Shown: piece after piece, positions 44,937 to 54,878 of the stretch | Position numbering within the stretch: the stretch's first letter is position 1 | Layout of the letters: every line of letters begins with the position of its first letter | From: an uncultured Prevotellaceae bacterium | GTDB taxonomy: Bacteria > Bacteroidota > Bacteroidia > Bacteroidales > Bacteroidaceae | NCBI GenBank assembly: GCA_946402905.1 | Contig: CAMIYC010000002.1 | Span: 62,001-126,000, forward strand | DNA: 64,000 nucleotides | Direction: 5' to 3' | The notes under the pieces: generated by a model | What the model was told of the DNA's origin: nothing | The model's input: only the letters and a program-made list of their open reading frames with translations | The model's database searches: none | Position numbers and translations under genes: made by a program

Positions 44937-45003
44937 ATTAGAAAAGTTTAGTTAATAAATAAAAGATATTTGATGTTTGTCATTGTGATTCTTCGACATG
45001 GAG

Positions 45004-45056
45004 AGATAATTGCCAGGAGTAGTGACGTGTTTCCATTTGCCCACTGGCAATTATCT
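45004..45056 (-). promoter_or_regulatory. Strong intercistronic stem-loop without T tract
   Basis: A 13-bp perfect inverted repeat (45004-45016 with 45044-45056) between the pseudo-GH10 and CBM genes. No T run follows on the minus strand, so RNA processing or partial attenuation is more likely than full termination. Confidence 0.55.
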
Positions 45057-45068
45057 GTCGTCGTGTAT

Positions 45069-46733
45069 TTAATTGCCGCTGAGCGCGTCGCAGAAAGCTT
45101 TGTAGGTGGCAGTGCGCACCCAGTCTCTGCTCTTTTTGTCGATAGACCAGAGCCCCACGGGGTCGGTCGTGTCGACCAGGTTGCCCTTGCATATACCAGC
45201 CTGCTTGTCGTTGGGTATCTTGCTCATGTAGCTCTTGATCACGCGGCCATAGTAGTCGGCCAGTTTCTGGCGCTGGTCTTGGCTGATCTTTTCGGAAGTG
45301 ACACTCACTCCCGTGGCATCCAGGTACTTGATGTCCAAGTTGGAGAGACGGATGAGCTTGCCTGTGGCGGCGAGGTTGTCGAGCATGGTGTTGAATACGG
45401 CCTCGTTGGCAGCCTGAGTAGCGGCGTCCTCACTGTAGTAGAGGTTTAATTTCGCGTTGATGCCGTCGATCTTTGCACCGTTGCGGTCCCAGACACCTAT
45501 CCAGTACTTCAGGCTCTCCATTTTCTTGGGATTGTCAAGCTCAGACTCGCTGATAAAGAACTTTAGTTCAGCAGGGTTGCCTCCATACCTCTCATAGGCA
45601 GCGCTTGCAGACTTCGACACGGCTGGAGCATAATTCTCACTGCCGAGGATGTCTTGCCAGAAGATGCTGCTCGTCGAGTGCTTGATGTCGTAGAACCCAT
45701 TGTCAAGCTCGGATTTGGTGTCGATGGCTTCGTCGATGAGGTCGAAGGAGTTGATGCGCCCCTCATTGATCTTCATCAGTCCGTCGCACCACTCGTTGAG
45801 TGCATAGTTGATGGTGTCTGTACGCTCTTTTTCGGTTTGCGGGCGGTGGTTGTCGGGATAGTAGCCCACCTCAACCTTTTGTACATAGATGGCGCCATTG
45901 GGTCCGTTCTCTATTCTCAGGTAGCCGTCTTTCACGTCTTCGGCACTTTGTGCCTCGATGACAAATTTGGTCCATTTTCCGGGTTTGACTTCCCATTTGC
46001 CTTCCGATCCGCTACCGTCCACCTTTTTGCCGGAGAATGTGATGTTGAAGGATACTTTCTCCTTGTCGGCAGGGGCCTGTGCCCAGAATGTAGTAGTGTA
46101 TTTGGCCAGGGGGTCTACTTCGAATCCCTCGATGATTCTTATCTGTGCTTTGGCGTTGATTTTCAGGACTTTCTGTCCGTCAAAATCTACGATTGTGGCG
46201 CTTCCCCTGTCAGCAGTGCCGTCGAATGAGGTCATGGTGGTGTAGTCTACCGACTTGCCCTCGACGAAGTCGACCATGATTTCGACAGGTGCGGTAAGTG
46301 TGTTGAGCCAACCGTCGGCTTGGTTGGCATTGGCCACGATAGGGCTTCCGAACACCTCTCCTCCTATTTCGTCTATATGGTCGAGAAGGTCTTTCATGTC
46401 AAGGAAGTTCATCACACCTCTGCTGTTGACAATGGCTCCCGACATCAGGGTCGTTCCGAAAGCGATGTTGTCGAAATTGGTCATCGCCGCCGCATGTGCA
46501 AGTTCCTGCTTGTTGAAATCGGCTACCCTGAGCGTGGCTCCGAGTGTCAGGTTGGGATACTTGGCTCTGTCGATGTACGATTTGACAGGCTCCAAATCCT
46601 TGTAGGGTTCTACGAAACTGGGATCAGGACTTGCCTGGAAATCGTCCGTCACGTTATATTCGGCACAGGATGCTGCAAGTGCTCCTGTCGCCAACAGGAA
46701 GAGACTGTCTCTAAAAAATCTGTTCATATTCAT
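45069..46733 (-). CDS. GH10-fold lipoprotein with degenerate active site and CBM insert
   Basis: 554 residues with a lipoprotein signal (ALAASC, Cys23). The xylanase family 10 barrel is recognisable: YPNLTLGATL near 60, FDLIDEAI at 330-337 for WDVVNEAI, DGINAKLNL near 423 for DGIGTQMHI, and IRLSNLDI at 461-468 for ITELDI. A CBM4-like module is inserted at about 150-293, as in Bacteroidetes Xyn10C proteins. The nucleophile Glu is Asn465. The HLVWH Trp/His segment reads PIVANANQ and the substrate His is replaced by Asn; only acid/base Glu335 survives. It should bind but not cut, acting as a surface glycan-binding protein of this locus. Confidence 0.8.
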   Translation of the reverse strand: MNMNRFFRDSLFLLATGALAASCAEYNVTDDFQASPDPSFVEPYKDLEPVKSYIDRAKYPNLTLGATLRVADFNKQELAHAAAMTNFDNIAFGTTLMSGAIVNSRGVMNFLDMKDLLDHIDEIGGEVFGSPIVANANQADGWLNTLTAPVEIMVDFVEGKSVDYTTMTSFDGTADRGSATIVDFDGQKVLKINAKAQIRIIEGFEVDPLAKYTTTFWAQAPADKEKVSFNITFSGKKVDGSGSEGKWEVKPGKWTKFVIEAQSAEDVKDGYLRIENGPNGAIYVQKVEVGYYPDNHRPQTEKERTDTINYALNEWCDGLMKINEGRINSFDLIDEAIDTKSELDNGFYDIKHSTSSIFWQDILGSENYAPAVSKSASAAYERYGGNPAELKFFISESELDNPKKMESLKYWIGVWDRNGAKIDGINAKLNLYYSEDAATQAANEAVFNTMLDNLAATGKLIRLSNLDIKYLDATGVSVTSEKISQDQRQKLADYYGRVIKSYMSKIPNDKQAGICKGNLVDTTDPVGLWSIDKKSRDWVRTATYKAFCDALSGN

Positions 46734-46742
46734 AGCCTCCTA

Positions 46743-47951
46743 TTATGGTGTAACGTATTTGGGTGAGAAGAATTCTTTCTTGTTAGACTCGCGGGTCTGC
46801 ACGACAAGAGTGTCGTTGGTGGAGACGTGTACATCATTTTCGAGCACCCAGTCCACTTCCCGGCCGTTGACTGTCTTCTTGCCGATGACCCTACCTTTCT
46901 TGAAAGTCACATTATATGTCAGTCGCAGGATGTCGCGACTGACAGGCTCTCCGTTCAAGTTGCCCCAGCGATAGTCTTTGTATTCGGTCTTCTCTGTACC
47001 GTTTACGATAAACTCTCCTGAGCCGGAAGAGATGGCTGTCTCGTCGGATCCGTCGTCGACGATGGTACACTTATTGCCGTCGAAGGAAAGGATGAGGTTG
47101 CAGTTTTGAGATGGCCTGATGCCGGCGTCGTCTTTGCCAATGCCGACGGCCACGGGGAATACACACTGCGTCATATTCTTGGTAATGATGCCGCAGATTT
47201 CGTCATTCTGGTTGACGGGGTTCTCCTTGTAGTGGTCGATGTCGGAGTTGACCAGTGAGAAATCCTTTCTCACCACAGTCGTGCTGACCTCGTTTTCGGT
47301 CACGATATCAGCACCTCGGCGAATATATTTGGCCTGCCAGGGGTTCATGTATTTCACGCAGTAGAGCACGTAGTCCTTCGCCAGTACATCCCAGTTCTCT
47401 GTGTTGGTGCGCGAAGGTGTGAGGCCTGAGCGCGGTGTGCCGGTAAGGATGTGGTCTATGCCTTGCGCGTTTCTCATCACAAGCGGTATGACGTATGTGT
47501 TCTCTACCGCCTTGGGGTCATTGAAGAAAGCATCGGTAAACTGCACTTCCACATAGCCTCTCATCTCTCCATTGTAGGGGATGGTATTGGATGAGAGTTT
47601 ATAATAGGCTGCCGGCATAGGTAGCACAGGTGTCGATGGATTTCCGCCGCCGTCCACAAACCAGAGGTTTTCGCATAGCGACTCGTCGACAGCGATATCG
47701 ATAAATGCCTTTCGCCCTCCGTATGCTCCACCCATGGTCGACCAGATGCGGCACTTGTGCTCGTTGTCGATGGTGTTGTCGTAGATATCGTTGCCAAGCA
47801 CGAGTGTACGTACGGGGAACTGATATGCGAAGTAGGCTGTCGTGCCTCCTTCAAAGTCGGGGAATTCTTGGTCTGCGTTATAGCAAGAAGTATAAGCGAG
47901 GGTGAATGCTCCCAGTGCTGCTCCGTATACAAAATTCTTAAGTTTCATCAT
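46743..47951 (-). CDS. DUF1735/DUF5627-type surface lipoprotein
   Basis: 402 residues with a lipoprotein signal (LAYTSC). The N-terminal half (ADQEFPDFEGGTTAYFAYQFPVRTLVLG, PYNGEMRGYVEVQF) looks like DUF1735. The C-terminal half (DDGSDETAISSGSGEFIVNG, DILRLTYNVTFKKG) fits DUF5627. Proteins of this pair replace SusE/SusF as glycan-binding lipoproteins. It lies 9 nt before the pseudo-GH10 gene and 59 nt after SusD. No enzyme motif. Confidence 0.72.
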   Translation of the reverse strand: MMKLKNFVYGAALGAFTLAYTSCYNADQEFPDFEGGTTAYFAYQFPVRTLVLGNDIYDNTIDNEHKCRIWSTMGGAYGGRKAFIDIAVDESLCENLWFVDGGGNPSTPVLPMPAAYYKLSSNTIPYNGEMRGYVEVQFTDAFFNDPKAVENTYVIPLVMRNAQGIDHILTGTPRSGLTPSRTNTENWDVLAKDYVLYCVKYMNPWQAKYIRRGADIVTENEVSTTVVRKDFSLVNSDIDHYKENPVNQNDEICGIITKNMTQCVFPVAVGIGKDDAGIRPSQNCNLILSFDGNKCTIVDDGSDETAISSGSGEFIVNGTEKTEYKDYRWGNLNGEPVSRDILRLTYNVTFKKGRVIGKKTVNGREVDWVLENDVHVSTNDTLVVQTRESNKKEFFSPKYVTP

Positions 47952-48010
47952 TGTTATGGTTTACTGTTATAAAACCTTATATAATCTATACACTATATTC
48001 AATAATACGC

Positions 48011-49846
48011 TTACCAACCCTTGTTTTGCAGGAGTTTGCTCCATTTGAGAGTTTCGCTCTTGGGGATGGGGCCGTACCACTGATAAGAGCTGTCAAACTG
48101 TCGTTGCTCTACTTCAAAGATGCGGTAGGTGAGTTCGTTGGTGTTATCGTTGAGCTTGATCTCCACACCCATGATAGGTTCGTTGAGTGGCAACATCCAG
48201 CGGCGCATGTCCCAGAAACGCTTATTCTCGAAGCAAAGCTCGAGTCGTCGCTCATTACGGATCAGGTCGGTCATCTTGGCCTGGTCGGCAGCACACTCGT
48301 CAAGATAGGTGTCGCCTTCAGGGAGCGGCATGCCGATCTCGTTGGTGGCAAGGCCGGCGCGCTGGCGTATGGCTTTGATCACGTCGTAAGCGGTGAAGCC
48401 TACTCCTGTGGGGTCGCTGTTGGGTCCCCAGGCATCGTTGGCGGCTTCGGCGTAAGCCAGGAACATCTCTGTATAGCGTATGCGCGGGTAGATGTGCCAC
48501 TGTTTGATCTCAGATTGGCTTCTGGCCGGGCTTACATCATCACGCAGCAGTTTTTTGAGGTAGTATCCTGTCCTCGTCGAAAAAGAAGGTGTGTTGTTGA
48601 TGTGGTCTTGTTTCGTGCCTTCGTCGTAGTTGCCCGTGATGATGACCGACCTCCTGAATGTGGTGCCGTTGTAGAGGATATAGTCGCTCAGGCGCGGGTC
48701 GCGGTTGGTGTAGGGATCATTGGGGTCGTATCCGGAGTTGGCGTCGCTGATGGGACGTCCGTTGCGCATGGGGAATGCGTCGACGAGATTCTGAGATGGA
48801 TTGACGCGTCCTAAGCCATAGAGTGAGGGTGGGAAGTTGTCACTTTCCTGATCTGAGTTGTTATGTCCGTCGACACGGCTTTCACGCCACAGTATCTCGG
48901 GCATCTCCGAGGCGCTGGGGCCTAATTTCGATGTGTTTTTATACCAGATGTTGCCTGTCGGGTCAAATCCTTCCAGTCCACCGATGCGCTTGAGCACATT
49001 GGCACAGAGTGTAGCGGCTTCTGCCGAGGTCACCCCGCTCTGCTCGCGGAATGCCGGACTTGCTGCCAGGAGCGCAATCTGTGCCTTGACAGCCTCTGCG
49101 ATTTTGCCTGACATGAGTCCGTTGGACCTGAGTCCGAACACGAGGTTGTAGCTGGAGTAATTGGCTCCGAGAGCTTTGTACTTAGCAGGAATCTCCTCAT
49201 CGCTTTCGATGTCTTCATATTCTGCCGGGAGATAGAACATGGCGCTGTCGCAGTCGATGAAGCACTGTTTCACGCAGTCGGCAAAGGTGGCACGTGGCTG
49301 ATTGTAGTCCGAGCTTCCGTCTTCGGGTGTTGTCAGCAGTGGCACTCCGTAGAGCACGCCGTCATCGGCATAACCTCCATGTGCCTGCAGCAAGTAGTAG
49401 TAGAGAAGTGCCCTGACTCCGTAGGCCTCACCTTTGAGTCTGTCGATAAACATTTTCTGTTTCGACTCTGCGCTTGGTGCCCACTTGGTCTTCTCCACGA
49501 TGGTGAGAAACAGGTTGACATACTGGATGCCCCCCTTGCAGCGGTCCCATTGCGACATGGGGTTGTTGTCGGACCTCCATGTGCCGAAAGCAGCCATATT
49601 GAGATATGTGCTGGTTAGCAGGTTGGTGACAGCGTCGTCGGTGGCGATGTCGGTTTGTGTGGTGCTCATATAAGGAAGACTTCCGTATCCGTACATCAGC
49701 AGTCCATGTGCATAGTCAGATTCCTCGGTCATGTCTTCCAGCTGCCGGAAGTTTCTTTTTGCGGGTTCAAACATGTCATCGCATGAGCAGAAAGCGAGCA
49801 GACCGATGAAACACAATATAATATGTCTTGTCTTCATTTTCTTCAT
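48011..49846 (-). CDS. SusD-family lipoprotein (second pair)
   Basis: 611 residues with a lipoprotein signal (LLAFCSC). SusD scaffold: YVNLFLTIVEKTKW, RLKGEAYGVRALLYYYLLQAHGG and C-terminal LIRNERRLELCFENKRFWDMRRW. It follows the second SusC by 21 nt. It is distant from the other SusD in the same operon, so the two pairs may take different fragments of one polymer. Confidence 0.9.
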   Translation of the reverse strand: MKKMKTRHIILCFIGLLAFCSCDDMFEPAKRNFRQLEDMTEESDYAHGLLMYGYGSLPYMSTTQTDIATDDAVTNLLTSTYLNMAAFGTWRSDNNPMSQWDRCKGGIQYVNLFLTIVEKTKWAPSAESKQKMFIDRLKGEAYGVRALLYYYLLQAHGGYADDGVLYGVPLLTTPEDGSSDYNQPRATFADCVKQCFIDCDSAMFYLPAEYEDIESDEEIPAKYKALGANYSSYNLVFGLRSNGLMSGKIAEAVKAQIALLAASPAFREQSGVTSAEAATLCANVLKRIGGLEGFDPTGNIWYKNTSKLGPSASEMPEILWRESRVDGHNNSDQESDNFPPSLYGLGRVNPSQNLVDAFPMRNGRPISDANSGYDPNDPYTNRDPRLSDYILYNGTTFRRSVIITGNYDEGTKQDHINNTPSFSTRTGYYLKKLLRDDVSPARSQSEIKQWHIYPRIRYTEMFLAYAEAANDAWGPNSDPTGVGFTAYDVIKAIRQRAGLATNEIGMPLPEGDTYLDECAADQAKMTDLIRNERRLELCFENKRFWDMRRWMLPLNEPIMGVEIKLNDNTNELTYRIFEVEQRQFDSSYQWYGPIPKSETLKWSKLLQNKGW

Positions 49847-49867
49847 TTTTCTGATTACTGTCTTCTG

Positions 49868-52813
49868 TTAGAGGGTTACCTTGACACCGAGATTGTAGAA
49901 GCGGGTCTGTGGTGCATAGCCTACGCTTGTCTCCATCAGCTTGCGCTCCTTGGAAATGGTGAGCAGGTCGTTGCCGTTGATATAAACAGAGAGTGCCTTC
50001 ACCCACTTGCCGGTGAACATGTCGCTCGGGAAGTCGTATGTGAGCTGTATCTTGCGGATGTTGAAACGGTCGGTGCTGTAGATCCAGAAAGTGGAGGCTG
50101 CACTGTTGTTGCCCGACCTTCCGATAGAAAGGCGAGGATGCGTGGCCACGTCGGCAGTGGCAGGGGTCCACCGACCGCGTACGTTGACGGAGTACTTGTC
50201 GTTTTCGCACATGTAGTAATAACTGTTGTTTTTCATCCCGTAGGCTCCCCACTGGCCGTTGCCCAGTGCGAAGAGGGTGAAATTCTTGTATTTCAGTGTG
50301 AGGTTGACTCCCAGTGTGAGTGGTGCGCCGTATGTGCCGCTCTTGCCAAGGTCGACCATATCCTTGTCGTCGAGGCTGCCGTCGTGGTTCATGTCCTCAT
50401 ACTTCAGGTCGCCGGGCTGTATCGTACCTCCAATATTAGGTTTGGGCAGGTCGGGCTTGATTTCATACTTGGTTTTTCCTTCTTTGGTGGTGCTCACATT
50501 GAAGTCGTCGGCGGTGTAGAAGCCCAGGCATTTATATCCCCGGATAGCGTCGAGTGTATGCCCCTCTACTTTTTGGTATTCCAGTCCCTCTTGCACCAGC
50601 TCATCATATTTGGTATACTTGGTGGTGAGGTAGGTGCCGACCACACCGAGTGTGGCGTGTACTTTACCGAACTGTTTCTGCGCTGTCACGCTGAAGTCAA
50701 GGCCTTTGCGGTTCTGTACGTTGTTGTTGATAGCCGGCATGAAGGTTCCATTGTTGAGTCCGCTCTGCAAATGGGAGGGGAATGTCGTGAGGCTTTTTAC
50801 GATAATGCCGTCCAGGTCGGTGTTGAAGAAGGTGATGTCGGCACTGATGAGCTTTTTGAAAAGCGAGGTGCGGAGGCTTACCGAGTATTCCTTCCGATGA
50901 ATGAAGTCGAGGGCCGGGTTGCTGCCTATCTGTGAGTTGGTGAGGTTGACACTCGTTCCATTATTCCATGAGAAACCGCTTCCACCTTGTGTCCAGAGTG
51001 GTGCATAGAGGTAGAAGGTCTCATCTTTCAGGTATACGTCCATATCCTCGTTGAGGTTGCTGTAGGAGGCGCTGATCATGAGGTCGTCGACGAAGCTCCC
51101 TTGGAGGAAATTCTCCCTGGCCAGGTTCCAGCCGATGGTGAAAGATGGCGAGATGGCTTCGCGATGGCCTTTTGGCAACCGTGCGGAATGCACGCCGGCC
51201 ATCGACATGTCGGCAAAGTAGCGTCCCATATAGTCGTATCCGGCCTGCAGGCCTAAGTTGGCATTGGCATAGCGGTGATATTCTCCGCTTCTTGTGGTGG
51301 TGAACATGTTGGCGAGCAGCATGCCGGTCACGTGGTGCTTGCCTGCGAAGGTGTGTTCGTAGTCGAAGTGTCCGTTCCAGCTGATGGTCTGTCGATAGGT
51401 AGAGTTGGACATAGCCATGTGTCCCCTTACGATTTCATCGCCCTGCTGGGTGAGTGCTACGATGGCGTCCTTTGAGTTGTAATTACTCCATGTGGGGATG
51501 AACACAGCGTATTGGTTGTCGTACGACAGGCTGTAGCCAGCGGCATAGTCGATAGAGAACAAGGTCTTGAACGACAGTCCCCTTACAAATTTATTCATGT
51601 CGTAGATGATGCCCGCATCAAACTGGAATTGTCTGCTGACATCTCTTGTCCTTCCTCCGAAATAGCAGTCGGCGATGACGTTGCTTTGAGTGGTGATGGT
51701 ACCTCCGGGGAAATATTTCCCGTCGAGCAGGTTGAGTGATTTGCCCAGGATGGCAAGTGCCTTTGAGGCGTTAGGGTCTACCATGTCGATCGAGATCAGC
51801 GGTGCTGCGTTTTCAGGGAAGTTGGGCCTTGCTGTTGCGGCCTGTGCCCAGAAGTCGCCCTTGTTTTTGTTGGCGTTGTAGAAGGTGGCACTGGCGTTGG
51901 CAAAGCCTTTGATGAGCTTGTTGACGACCAGGTCGACGTTGCCTCTCACGCTGAAGCGGTCGGTGTAGTTGTCCTTTCCCAGTCCGAAGTTGATGAGGTC
52001 TTCGCTACGGTAGTAATTGATGTTGGTGTAGAAGTGTGCCCGGGTGCCGCCGCCCTGTATTTCCAGCGTGCCTTCAGAGCGGTTGTACACCTTGCGTACA
52101 TACTCGTCTGAATAGTAGTTGACGTTGGGGTAGCGGTATGGGTTCAGCCCGGATGCATGGTTGTAGATGTCCATCTGTGTATACCTCGGATCCTGTCCGT
52201 CGTTGACGCAGGCTTCATTGTAGAGCGTCATGTACTCAGCCGAGCCAAGATATTCGGGGAATGCCTTGGCCACGTGGAAGCCGGTGTTGGCGTTGGCAGT
52301 GATCTGCAGCCCGTCGACCTTGCCACGCTTGGTGGTGATGAGGATTGCTCCCTTGGCGGCCTTTGCTCCATAGAGCACTACGGCCTGTGCACCCTTGAGG
52401 AAGGTGACCTGCTCGATTTCCGATGGAAGTACATTATTGGACGGCCTCTTCACACCGTCGATGATGACGAGCGGCAGGTTGCTGTTGTCGTTGTTGTCAA
52501 GGCGGTCGTTGTCCATACCCCAGAGGTTGTTGCCGTTCCATCCTCCCACCAGCGCATACATGTCTTCAAGACTGCCCATGGTATAGTCTTTCTTCTGCAG
52601 TTCTTCCATGTCAACATACGAGATGCCTCCGAGCAGATGGTCGGGGTCTTTGTCGCGGAAAGCGATATGGACTTTCTTTTTCACCACGACGGAGTCGGCG
52701 TTGTCGTTGTTCTCGTCAGCAACCTGGGCGTTGGCTGTCATAGGCGCAACAGCAAACGTGGCAAAGAGAAATATGGTTGTTTTTATATTTTTCATAAAAT
52801 TGTGCATTTTCAA
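49868..52813 (-). CDS. SusC-type transporter without carboxypeptidase-D-like domain
   Basis: 981 residues with a signal peptide (APMTANAQ); Met at 52795 is an alternative start. After a short acidic stretch (ADENNDNADSVVVKKK) it enters a plug-like segment (YTMGSLEDMYALVGG, LPLVIIDGVKRPSNNVLP, KGAILITTKRG). The usual N-terminal carboxypeptidase-D-like domain is missing. The barrel ends in TRFYNLGVKVTL. TonB-dependent oligosaccharide import is expected. It lies 19 nt after the first SusD and is followed by its own SusD. Confidence 0.88.
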   Translation of the reverse strand: MKMHNFMKNIKTTIFLFATFAVAPMTANAQVADENNDNADSVVVKKKVHIAFRDKDPDHLLGGISYVDMEELQKKDYTMGSLEDMYALVGGWNGNNLWGMDNDRLDNNDNSNLPLVIIDGVKRPSNNVLPSEIEQVTFLKGAQAVVLYGAKAAKGAILITTKRGKVDGLQITANANTGFHVAKAFPEYLGSAEYMTLYNEACVNDGQDPRYTQMDIYNHASGLNPYRYPNVNYYSDEYVRKVYNRSEGTLEIQGGGTRAHFYTNINYYRSEDLINFGLGKDNYTDRFSVRGNVDLVVNKLIKGFANASATFYNANKNKGDFWAQAATARPNFPENAAPLISIDMVDPNASKALAILGKSLNLLDGKYFPGGTITTQSNVIADCYFGGRTRDVSRQFQFDAGIIYDMNKFVRGLSFKTLFSIDYAAGYSLSYDNQYAVFIPTWSNYNSKDAIVALTQQGDEIVRGHMAMSNSTYRQTISWNGHFDYEHTFAGKHHVTGMLLANMFTTTRSGEYHRYANANLGLQAGYDYMGRYFADMSMAGVHSARLPKGHREAISPSFTIGWNLARENFLQGSFVDDLMISASYSNLNEDMDVYLKDETFYLYAPLWTQGGSGFSWNNGTSVNLTNSQIGSNPALDFIHRKEYSVSLRTSLFKKLISADITFFNTDLDGIIVKSLTTFPSHLQSGLNNGTFMPAINNNVQNRKGLDFSVTAQKQFGKVHATLGVVGTYLTTKYTKYDELVQEGLEYQKVEGHTLDAIRGYKCLGFYTADDFNVSTTKEGKTKYEIKPDLPKPNIGGTIQPGDLKYEDMNHDGSLDDKDMVDLGKSGTYGAPLTLGVNLTLKYKNFTLFALGNGQWGAYGMKNNSYYYMCENDKYSVNVRGRWTPATADVATHPRLSIGRSGNNSAASTFWIYSTDRFNIRKIQLTYDFPSDMFTGKWVKALSVYINGNDLLTISKERKLMETSVGYAPQTRFYNLGVKVTL

Positions 52814-52832
52814 TTTTCCATTTTCAGTTGTC

Positions 52833-54866
52833 TTACCATCCCGGATTCTGTTTATATCCCTCGTAGAGATAAATGTCCTTGTCGGGAAGTGGGAACCAGT
52901 AGTGCTTTGCTTCGAAATTACGTTTGATCAGTTCTTCTTTGTGGAAGTTTCCGATCCTTGCGTCCTTGGGGTCGTGTGTTTTGAACCAGTCGGCAGTCTC
53001 GAGGCGCTCAAACTCATGAGAGTATTTGACCGTGTATGGAGGCTCTGTCAGGAGAAGCCATCTCTGCAGGTCGCACCAGCGGAATCCCTCGAAGGAGAGC
53101 TCCACGGCACGCTCACGTCTCACCTCGTCGATGAAGTGCTGCTTGGTGTCGCGTAGGTTGGCAGGCACGTGCTCCATGGGATAGTCTGACGAGTTGACGC
53201 GGTCGTGGAGTGCGTTGATGGCATCGACGGCCGAGAGCGTGATGCAGTATTCCGGTCTTTGTGTCAGCTCTGACACGCCGTTGGCGACGACTGCTTGTGC
53301 CTCGGCGTACATCAGGTAAACGTCGGCCAGTCGCATATAGGGCAGGTAGCTTTGGAATGCATGGTCGTAGTCATACCATTTGTCACCCTCGTTACACTGG
53401 TGGGGTATGAGTTTCTGTATGAAATAGCCCGTGCTGCTTCCGTCGGCTATGGAGCGCATGGCACCGCCGGTGTACAGGTCGCAATACTCGAGCTTTTTCT
53501 GGTCGGCGTTTAATGCGTCGGTGCTGAGCACATAGTGGAAACCGTCGAAGATGATGTCGTGATAGAATCGCGGGTCGCGGTTTTTATAGGGGTGCTCGGG
53601 ATCCCAGCCCGATTCCGGGTTGAGCACATATTCGCCGTTGCGCACCAGGTAGATGGGCTGTCCGTTGGCCATTCCATACTGGTCGATCACGTTGGCTGTG
53701 GGGTGATGGATGATTTTGTCGTGTGCCACCAGACCAGCCACTTTGGGGCCGAAAATCTTCGAGCAGTTCCAGTTGGCGGAGTTGACGCCCGGATAGGCTC
53801 CTCGGAAGATGGCCTCCGTAGAGCCAGGCATGAGCCAGCTCTGCCTGTGGGTATAGAATATATCCGAGTAGTTGCTATCTGAATTGTCGTCCCTGGTGTG
53901 ATTGTATATGTCGGAATACTTATACTCTGCCAGTTTGTAGCTGACGGCGCCTCTGTTGACCAGGTCGAGGGCTTTGCCCAGGGCTTCGGCAGCTTTTCTG
54001 CAGTATGCCACGTCATAATCGTAGGTCTTGCCGTTGGAGCTTGCTCCTAAGAGCTGGGCGTTGCCTCCGTCCTTGGTTTTCTCAAACTCTTTCATGAGCG
54101 GTGATCCGGCCCAGAGATAGCATTTGCCCAGATAGCAGAGAGCCATGAAACCATTGACGCGCAAGTCGTTCTTGCTAATGGTCTGCATACCGGCCAGTGT
54201 CATGTCCCATCCTGTCGGGTCGAGTGGGAGCAGCTTATAGGCTCTTTCGAAGTCCTCTGCGCATCGGTCGGCGCATTCCTGGAATGAAAGTCGCGGAAGC
54301 TCTGGTATGCTTGTGGCCTCAAAAGCCTGGTCGATGTAGGGCATTCCTCCGAAATAGCACATCAACTCGAAATGCCACCATGCGCGGAAGAAGTACATCT
54401 GTCCGAGGAGCAGGTCGCGCTCTTCGTCTGTCCCGACAAGCGACTTGATGTTTTCTATACCCATATTGCACTTACGGATGCAGTACCAGGAGTTGTCCCA
54501 GAGAGACTGCACCCTGCCGTTATAGTTGTTGCCTTTCAGCCAGCACTGGTTGTTTTGCATCCAGTTGCGGTAGTTGCCGAGGTCTACCTGATGGTCCATG
54601 TGTGCATAGCCTTCCGGGTTGTGTACGGCATCGTCACCGAAATTCCATGCGGTACAGTAGTTGACTTTCTCCTTATCGGGGATCAGATTGTATATTTCCT
54701 CGATATACCCCTGGAAATTGCGGTAGTTTTTGAATGCCTCATCCTGTGCCACGATAGACTCCGGATCCTTGTCGAGCCAGTCGGAACAGGAGGTGAGTGA
54801 AGCTGCGCCTGCCATGATGAGCAGTGAGCCACACAAAATGGTTTTGATGTTATGATAGTATTTCAT
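52833..54866 (-). CDS. SusD-family lipoprotein (first pair)
   Basis: 677 residues from the ATG at 54866; a TTG at 54878 in frame adds four residues and is less likely. Lipoprotein signal (GAASLTSC), SusD-type SDWLDKDPESIVAQDEAF start, WWHFELMCYFGG and C-terminal RRERAVELSFEGFRWCDLQRW. It lies 12 nt after the first SusC. At 677 residues it is larger than most SusD proteins, consistent with extra loops for glycan contact. Confidence 0.9.
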   Translation of the reverse strand: MKYYHNIKTILCGSLLIMAGAASLTSCSDWLDKDPESIVAQDEAFKNYRNFQGYIEEIYNLIPDKEKVNYCTAWNFGDDAVHNPEGYAHMDHQVDLGNYRNWMQNNQCWLKGNNYNGRVQSLWDNSWYCIRKCNMGIENIKSLVGTDEERDLLLGQMYFFRAWWHFELMCYFGGMPYIDQAFEATSIPELPRLSFQECADRCAEDFERAYKLLPLDPTGWDMTLAGMQTISKNDLRVNGFMALCYLGKCYLWAGSPLMKEFEKTKDGGNAQLLGASSNGKTYDYDVAYCRKAAEALGKALDLVNRGAVSYKLAEYKYSDIYNHTRDDNSDSNYSDIFYTHRQSWLMPGSTEAIFRGAYPGVNSANWNCSKIFGPKVAGLVAHDKIIHHPTANVIDQYGMANGQPIYLVRNGEYVLNPESGWDPEHPYKNRDPRFYHDIIFDGFHYVLSTDALNADQKKLEYCDLYTGGAMRSIADGSSTGYFIQKLIPHQCNEGDKWYDYDHAFQSYLPYMRLADVYLMYAEAQAVVANGVSELTQRPEYCITLSAVDAINALHDRVNSSDYPMEHVPANLRDTKQHFIDEVRRERAVELSFEGFRWCDLQRWLLLTEPPYTVKYSHEFERLETADWFKTHDPKDARIGNFHKEELIKRNFEAKHYWFPLPDKDIYLYEGYKQNPGW

Positions 54867-54878
54867 ATAATAATGCAA

